A stretch of DNA of 64,000 nucleotides. It comes from Blastopirellula marina DSM 3645 (GTDB lineage Bacteria > Planctomycetota > Planctomycetia > Pirellulales > Pirellulaceae). Below the pieces are notes generated by a model. It was not told the DNA's origin. It saw only the letters and a program-made list of their open reading frames with translations, and made no database searches. Location: assembly GCF_000153105.1 (NCBI RefSeq), contig NZ_CH672376.1:3604148-3668147 (forward strand), written 5' to 3'. Position 1 is the first letter of the stretch. The number at the start of each line of letters is the position of its first letter. The position numbers and the translations under genes were made by a program. Positions 54,201-63,200 of this stretch are shown here, in pieces.

Positions 54201-57200
54201 GCGGGTTTCCGGTGACTCCGTCGTTGGGGGAAGCGCCTGTATCGCTGAGCAGATAGAACTGCGTGACCTCAGCGGCTTCGTTGACCGGTTGAGCGACGGT
54301 AAAGGTATATTCGCTCCAGTCGCCGGTGATGATCTGTCGCGACGCATAGTCCCATTCGCGGACGCGCGCCTTGACGGTGTGTTCGCCTAAACTAAGACCG
54401 ATCGGCACATAGAGAAATCTTCCACTAGCGTCCGCATTGACGCGACCATCAGAGACGCCATCTCCGTTCTGATCAAATTCGACCGTCCAATAGGCGACAT
54501 CGCCATCGTTGGCGATCTGGCCTGAAATTGCGGCATCGGTGGAGATGCCGTCGTGCTTGTCGACGCCGTTGTCATTGAACAACTCCATATTCACAACGGT
54601 AGCCGGCGTGTTCGTGGAGTTTTCGATCGTGAAGGCAAGCGATGTCCAGGCCCCGGAGGCAAAATCGAAGAGCGTATCGTTCCAGACGGCGACTCTCGCA
54701 CGTAAGTTGTAATCGCCAGCGGATAGCCACGGCGATTCGTAGAGAAAACTTCCATCTCCTTGGACCGTCGCCAAACCATCGATGACGTTGTCACCGTCGT
54801 GATCGATCTCAACGAACAACTCGTCAAGATTGAGGCCATCGGTAAAAGTGACAAGGCCGATCAGCGATCCGTCAGTGGTGATCTTGTCAGCGGGGTCGAT
54901 TCCGGTGTCATTGGCGAGATGGAGCTGCGTTACTTCGGGCAGTTCCGGCGCTTCTAGCTTGAAAGATGCGTACGTCCAGTCGCCGTATACCTCGGTGTCG
55001 GTGCGATAGTCGAGACGCACGCTACGAGCGCGAATCGTCACCTGGCCGGGACTCATTCCGGTCGGCGAATACTGAAAACTGCCTTCTGTACCGGTATAGA
55101 CAAATCCATCGTATTGGTCGTCGCCGTCATGATCGAATTCGATGCGAACGTTCGATAATGTCTCTGCGTCGGGATCAAGTTGCCCCACGAGTTGTGGATC
55201 CTGCGTGGATCCCCCGTACGAATAGAATTCGTCGTATTCACTCGCTTCCTGACTCGCCAGGTGGAATTGCGTGATTCTCGTCCCTGTTTCGGGGATCAGC
55301 TCGTATGTAAAGTCGATCCATGGGCCCGTTAGATATGCCCCAGCGTTACTCGACCATTGAAGGACGCGATGGGAAATTGTGATCGGGCCATATTCCGTCA
55401 GCAGCGGTGTAAACAGGAACTTTCCGTCCAGGTCGGCGAACGCCTGGCCATCGGCTTGCTGGTCATCATCGAGATCAAACTGGATAACGGCGCCGGCGTT
55501 GTCGGCGCCAACGCTGCCTTGCAGGGTTGGATTGGACGTTTTCTTGTCGCCAACACCATTCGTATCCTCCAACAGCGAGACTTGGGCGATTAGACCAGTT
55601 GGCAGCGTTTCCAAACTAAATTGGAATTCGGCCCAGTCGCGATACGTCTTCACCGCACCGCTTTCATCTACCTCAGCGGACCGATATCCAAGCGTGAAAT
55701 CTCCCTCAAATAGGTAAAGCGATTCGTCAATCGCTCGAGGATTGTAGTAGAAGGTATCATAGGTAAACAGCTCAGGGGATTCGACGACTTTGACGCCATC
55801 GACGATCCCATCGCCGTCGTGATCGAACTCAATTTCAACGTGTCCGGAAGGGAGTTTGGCCAGGATGCGTCCAGTTACGCCTGCGTTGTAAGTGGAGCTC
55901 TCAAACTCGTATCCCCAATCATCTGCAAGTTGTACATTGTCAATTCTGCCGTGATAATCGGCGACCGTATCGCTAATCGAAACAGTGATTATGCTCTCTA
56001 TCCATTCTCCAGAGGAGTCAGTGGCTCGGATGACAACCTCTGATTCGCCGATCTCTGCGGGATCGTAGTTCAACGTCAGCGAGCCATTCTGTAAATCGGC
56101 GCTGGCCAGCATCGTGTTGGATTCCGAGATTAGCTGATAGGTCAGCGTGTCCGTTCCTTGCGACACGTCAGCGTCGGAGAAGATTGCCGATAGATCAATC
56201 ACAGACTGGGAGACGCCGCCGGTATAACTAAGATCCAGCGGGTTCGTTACCGTCGGGGCATCATTGACTGGAGAAACAGTCATCAAGAATTCGTCTGTTC
56301 CCGTTAGCCCCGATTGATCGGTCGCCGTGATGGTGACTGTCGCGCTCCCCGAAGCGTCAGGCAGAAAGACCAAAACCAGATTGGTTCCGTCAATTTCGGC
56401 GGAAAGCACATCATTCGAATCAACGGAAACCGAATAGCTAAGACTATCTCCCTGCAGTGCGATGTCAGCATCAGCAAAGATGGTCGAAATATCGATGACG
56501 AGATCCTCCGAATCCTCGTCGACCAATTGATCGGCTATGCCTGCAGAAACGATGGGGGCCTGACCCGTATAGATCACTTTGACTGGCAACTCGTATTCGA
56601 CAAAATCCCCCGCCAGATCCGTCGCGCGAATGGTGACGATCGCTTCGCCGGTTTGGTCGGTTAACGGGGTGATTGTCAGTTGATTGCCGACGATATCCGC
56701 GCTGAGCAGCGACACAGCGGAAATCGACGTGACGCTGAACGCCAACTCATCGGACGCGGTTTCGACATCGACATCCGCGAAGAGTCCGGCCAAGTCAACG
56801 ATCGTCGCTGCGGAATTGATGGTTGTCGAAACATCGCCCAATTCGCCAATCACAACCGGTGCGTCGTTGACCGAATTGATCGTGAACGTAAACGTCTCGT
56901 CGACAAATTCTCCCATCGAATCGATCGCCCGAATGGTAATCGTGGATGTGCCGCTACTATTTTCGGGCGCCGAAATGTGCAAGTTTCCGTCGAAAATGTA
57001 GGTGGAGGTCACAGGCACGCTAGACTCAATAGCGTTGGCATGCTCCAGCAAAACGTAAAGTAGCGTGTCATCTGAATCGACAAGTTCGCTGTCCGTGAAC
57101 GCGGTCGCTAAATCCAGCGTCCACTCGCCAAAATCTTCATCAACATGAATGTCGCCCAGCGGCGTGATCACCGTGGGAGCCGAATTCACCGCTTCGACGA

Positions 57201-60200
57201 TGACCAGAAAAGTGTCGCTTACTTGTACGCCATCCAGATCCGTTGCTATGACCGTAATCTCGGACTGTCCGATTTCGCCCGGCGCCAGGGTTAACGTTAG
57301 CACTCCATCTATTTCATTCGTTGCAAGCAGTGCGGAGTTAGAGTTTGATAGGGTAAAAGTCAAGTTGCTGGACGACGAAATATAGTTTGCAAGCTCGATC
57401 GTTACTGGAGAATCGTTGACGGAGAGGAATTGATCAGAAATCCGAGTCTGCAATTGCGTTGCGGCTTCGGCAGGGGGATCATCGCTCTTGATTTCACCAC
57501 TCGCCTCAGGCGTTGCGATCGACGCGCCGACTGCATTCGTCAGCGTCAGCTGAAACAATTCCGGCGATTCGTAAATCTCGTCGTTGAGAATCGAAACGAC
57601 GATGTTTCGCTTAGAAACGCCTGGCGCAAAAGTCAGCGTTCCTGACGTGGCCGTATAGTCGAGACCCGCCAGGGCGGTACCATCCACCGTCGCGAAGTTG
57701 ACCGTCACCGTTTCGTCGGTGGTTGGACTCAACGTCACGGTGAAAGTCGCCGTCCCTGCAATTTCATCTACAGAAACGTTACTGACGCTTAGGGCGGGTC
57801 CGCTCTCGAAGACCTGTATCGTGTAGGCGCCCAACGCTGAGCTTTCCGCACTAAACGATCCGAATCCTCCCACTTCAGGGTCAAAGTTCTGGTTATGCGT
57901 CGACGAGACGGCGATATAATACGTACCTGTTGTGGAGGGAGCAAAGGTCACACGACTATCGCGATATGCGTACTTTACATAGTCATTGGCCGAATAGCCC
58001 TCGTCATTCGACCTCAGCGGATTTCCGGAAGCGTCGAATATCTGTACGAAACTGTCGAGAGCGGAGTCGGACGCCCCGGTCTGATCGTTGTAGTACGCGT
58101 CGATGTCGACTGTGATCGTTTGACCCGAAATCAGTTGGATGGCGTAGAAGTCAACATCCGCCGAATTGTAGGATCCGTCCCCAATCGTCGCAGAAATTTC
58201 GGTGACTCCATTCGCGGTCAGTTCAATGAATTGAGCGGACGAGAGTTGATCTGCCGCCAGATCAGAAGGAGGCAATTCGACTTCAATGCTCACGATCTCC
58301 GTCGTTGTCGTGACCTGGTCCGTGACCTGCAGCGTGAAGTAAAAGGTCCCCCAGAAATCGAGATCTCCGATAAACTCGAACGCGCCGGTTTCGTCGATCG
58401 TGATGACGCCGCCCTCCTCGAATGAGGCGAGGCTATAGATTAAGTTGTCGGCATCCGCGTCGATCGCCGAAAACTCGCCAGTCAGCAACTCTCCATGAAC
58501 CACGCTGAGCGGCTCCGGCGTCGTGATGACGGGATCGTTGTTGGTCACCGCGATCGTAACAATCCCTTGCGTTTCGAAGTCATCGTCCGCTACCGAAAAT
58601 GTAAACTCATCACCGCCGATATAACCTTTGTTAGGCGTGTAAATAAAGCTTCCGTTTTCTTCGATGACAACCGATCCATGCAAGGCCTGGACTGCGCGAC
58701 TGTATCTCAACGTGTCGCCGTTGACATCCGTAGCGAATAGGTCGCCGCTGAGCGACGTGTCATGTACAACCGTTACTGTCGCGCCACTAGCTACCGGTGC
58801 AATAGGCGTATCCAAAACATGAATGGTCACCGTCGCCGTATTTCCCTGCGACGGGTCAGTGTTGATTTCGTAGGTGAAACTATCGACGCCGGCGAAGCCA
58901 GGCGTCGGCGTATATTCGAAAGAGCCGTCCGCATGGAAGAAAAGCTGGCCATGCTGCACATCCGCGAGCAGTGTCGGCGTAACCGCACCATTATCGAAGT
59001 CGTTTTGTAACACGCCTGTCGTATCGTCCACGATGAGTTCACCGTAGTGGGGGACGAAGTAGGCATCGTCGGCGGCGGCCCAAGCGACGGACACCGGCGT
59101 TTCACCTGTCCATTGATAGGCAAAATCATGTTGTCCCATGAGGATGTTCGTCGGCCCCGAAAGTGAGATCTCAACTTGCGACTGAAGAGCGGTCGTATAT
59201 TCGTGCTCGCCGACGATCCGGAACTGATTGGTTTCGCCGATTACATAGCTGCCAAGCGGCTCAAGCGTCGCGGCAGACTCCGTTCCGTCTCCCCAGTTTA
59301 TGGTGGCGGTGAAATTATCGACATGGACCGCATCATCGATCGTAAGGACGTCGAGCCGAAGTGCGTACTGTTGCGGCGTGTGACGGATACGCACTAGACC
59401 ATCCGACGACGTGAAGTACTCTCCGTCTTCGGTCAAATACAAATCACCTGTCTCGCCCCATCCGGGAATCGTCCCAGAAATCGAATCGAAGTTCGTGATG
59501 ATTCCGTATTCGAAAGTGTTTCCCCAAACTCTGGCAAGCCGGCCTCCGTCTGCCGATTCGTAGACATCGGTATGTTGGGTCAGCGAGCTGTCTTCATAAG
59601 TGTCGGATGAAATCTTCGTATAGGTCGACGCTTGATTCCAGCCCCACACGGCGACGTAATTAATCGTACCGAAATCTATGAGTCCGGTGGGCTCGCCTAC
59701 GGTTTCTGTAAGCGGCGACGAATTCCAGACGATTCCACTTCCAACTGCGTCAACGGTAGCGGCGCCTTGTTTGACAATTCTTACGGTCGTGGCGAATTGG
59801 CCGTTGTACGGATAAGTGTGGCTTGCCGTTACATGAAATTGCCCCTCTTCATCGGCCACGACGACGCCGACAGCAGTGGTGCCGTCGCCCCACTGAATTG
59901 TTGCGGAATATTGCGACACGTCTGACGGATCGGCATCCGTGAATGTCGCTACGGTCCCAGAAAAGTACTGATCGCGGACGGTCTCAAATACGGCGCCGAC
60001 GGCGGAGAGCGTTTGGACCACGACAGCAACTGGCAATTCACCGGACCACGATTCTCCGACAAAGTACTCTCCCACAGAGAGATACGCAGGGCCCGTTACT
60101 GTAACGATCGTGTCGTATTCGCCCAGCAACGCGTAGGTATGGTCACCCAAGATGCGGAATTCATTTTGACCATTGACTTGATAGTCTCCGATGGCCTCTA

Positions 60201-63200
60201 ACTGTGCGACGCTTTGCGTGCCGTCGCCCCAGTCAACGATGGCGGAATAGTCGTCCAACGTGATAGCGTCCGACTGCATAACGACTTCGATATTCCCATA
60301 GTCATTAAATCGAGCCTTTGATTTCCCATCACTGCTGATCCAATAGTTTCCTTGCACTGTGGTTGCATGATAGAGCGTAAACTCAACTGAACCAGACAGA
60401 GTTAGATAGGATTGCGAGCCGTTCAGTGCTGTGGCGTAGACAATCGTTCGGCCATCGGGCGCTTGATAGGTCTCGGAATGATAGTTTTCGTCGACGTATC
60501 CTTCGACATAGGAAAACTCCGTACTTCGATCAAATCCCCATGTCGCCTCGTAAGCGATCGTCCCCAAGTCTGTGACGCCCAGCGAGACTTCTTCCGTTGC
60601 GACTAGTGGAGCAACCATGCGGACAATACTCGTTGCTGCAGCATCGACGGTCGCGGCGTTGAGTTTGACAATCCGAATATCGATAGCGAATTGGCCGTTG
60701 TATTCGTAGGCGTGCTTGCCGGTGACATGGAAATTTCCGGCGCCATCCGATATCACCTTGCCGAGACTGCTGGATCCATCTCCCCATTGGATGGTTGCGA
60801 AATAGGCCCATTGCGTTGTGGGCTCTGTGTCGGTAAAAGTTGCGACTGTGTCGTCGAATTCATTGCCAAATTCAACCAAAAACGGCGTGCCTGCAGCGGT
60901 GAGAGTTTGAGGAACGATCGTGATTGGCATCTGACCATTCCACTCCTCTCCGAAGCTTTGGCCGCCGACAATCAGGTCTGAGGGCCCCGTGACAGTGATA
61001 TTCACCATTGCGTCGCCAGTCACTTCGTAGGTGTGATCGCTGACTACGCGAAACCAATTTGTTCCCCCCGGAACAAATTGGTCAAAAGGCTCTAGTACGC
61101 CTTCGCTCTGAGTTCCGTCTCCCCAGTCGATTACCGCTAGATAGTCATCGACGGAAATGGCGTCCAGGGCTGAAATCACGTCGATACCTTCCCCCCAGTT
61201 GCGCACTCGAACAGTTCCTTGGGAATTGGTGTAGTACTCCTCATGCGTGATGGGATCAAACGACAAAGAGAGTATATCTTCCCCATATTCGATTTCGCCG
61301 AAATCGCCGCCTCGAAGCGCCATTTGCGCATAGTTTTGGCCGCTGTTGTAAACGATCGTCATTTCGCCGTTAGAGTAAGTAATCTGAGTTCCGGTTTCAT
61401 CCCAGTACGATTCAGTAATTGGCAAGTGCGTACCCATATCCCATGTCCAGTCGGCGGCGAATGCAAGTGAGGCCAATACCGTTTCGCCCAAATGCACGTC
61501 TGGAGTCGCGATCATTGGCTCCGCACTCCAAACGGTAGTGTTCAATTCGGCGTCGATCATCGCGGCATTTTGCTTAGCGATACGAACGCTTCCTTCGAAC
61601 GCGCCGTTGTATGAATAGGTATGGCTGCCGGTTACCTGATACTGGCCATTTCCGTCGGCAATGATGCTGCCATTGCTACTAGTGCCGTCGCCCCATTGAA
61701 TTTTCGCCGAGTATTGCGAAGAAGTGGAGGGTTCGCTGTCGAAGAACGTCACAAGCGTACCGCTAAAGTTCTTGGCGACAACCGGCTCGAACGAGATCCC
61801 CTCCGCCGCAAGCGTCTGCACAACTACTACGACAGGGGCTTGTCCAGACCACTGCTGCCCAAAACTATGACCTCCTTCGACAAGATCGGTGGCGGCGGTG
61901 ATTGAAATCTGAATCTGCGCGGTGGTCGTCGTCGCATAGATGTGTTGACCCAAGACGCGTAACTGGTTTTCTTGGCCCGGTTGAAATACTCCGACATTCT
62001 CGAGCGTTGCGGCGCTTTGCGTTCCGTCTCCCCAATCGATCACGGCCGTGAAGTCATCAGGTGACAACGCGTCATCCGGCGTCAGCACCTGGACCGCCGA
62101 CGACTGGACGCGTGCACGGAAACCGCCGTCGTAACTCTCGAAGATTCCGTCGTAGTTGTCGTCGAAAAGCAAGACTTCTGGCTTGTCGGTAGGACGCAGT
62201 CGTGCTCTGGATTCGTAGCTGTTGAAGTAGAAAGCAATTTCGCTCCCGTCCGGAAGCGTGTAGGTTGAATCGTAATTGGGATTCCCAGCTTCATAGGTGG
62301 TGGAAGCCAAGTCGTATTGCTGCGAACGATCCCAGTCCCATTCGGCTAGATACGTCAGCTTCGCAAATTCGGTATCGTCGGTCACGACGTTTTCTGTTGC
62401 GATCAGCCCTGGTATGCTCCAGACGGAGATATCCGCTGCGACATCAATCGTGGCTGATTCATGCTTGACAATTCTGACGCTGGGCGCGAACTGGCCGGTG
62501 TATTGATAGCGATGGCTTCCATTGACATGAAAGAGGTCGTTCCCTTGCGATGCGATGGAGCCCGACTCAATCGTTCCGTCGCCCCAATCAATCGTGGCTG
62601 AATACTCCGCAACTTCTGCGGGGTCGATATCGGTAAATGTCGCGATGGTCGTACTTAAATAGTCGCCGCGAACCGTATCCAACAACGCGCCGCTGGCGGT
62701 TAGCGTCTGCTCTACGATCGTAACGGAACGGTTTGCGGTCCAGGTATCGGCGGAACTCTGCCCCTCGACGACAATTCCATCGGGGCCAGTAACGGTAACC
62801 GTGATGTCGGTGACGCCGTCCGTTGAATAGAGATGATCTCCGATCACGCGAAATTGATTTTGGCCGCCGACTTGGTAGGTTCCGATTTCTTCGAGGGTTC
62901 CTTCGCTTTGGACGCCGTCTCCCCAATCGATCACGGCCGTGTAATCTTCGGTCGCAATAACGTCTTGGATCGTCACGACGTCAATTGAATCGATCAAATA
63001 GCGAACTCGCACCGTCCCTTCTTGGTTGGTGAAATACGCCTCACTTGTAGCCGAGTCATAATGGTAGTGCAGCACGTTGTCCCAGCCGGCGGCGCCCCAA
63101 TCATCAGCAGAGAGCGTCATTTGCACGTAGCCGTAGCCATCCTGATATTCGATTTGGCGACCATCCAGGGAGTAGGTCGCTTGCAAAACGCCCTCGTACA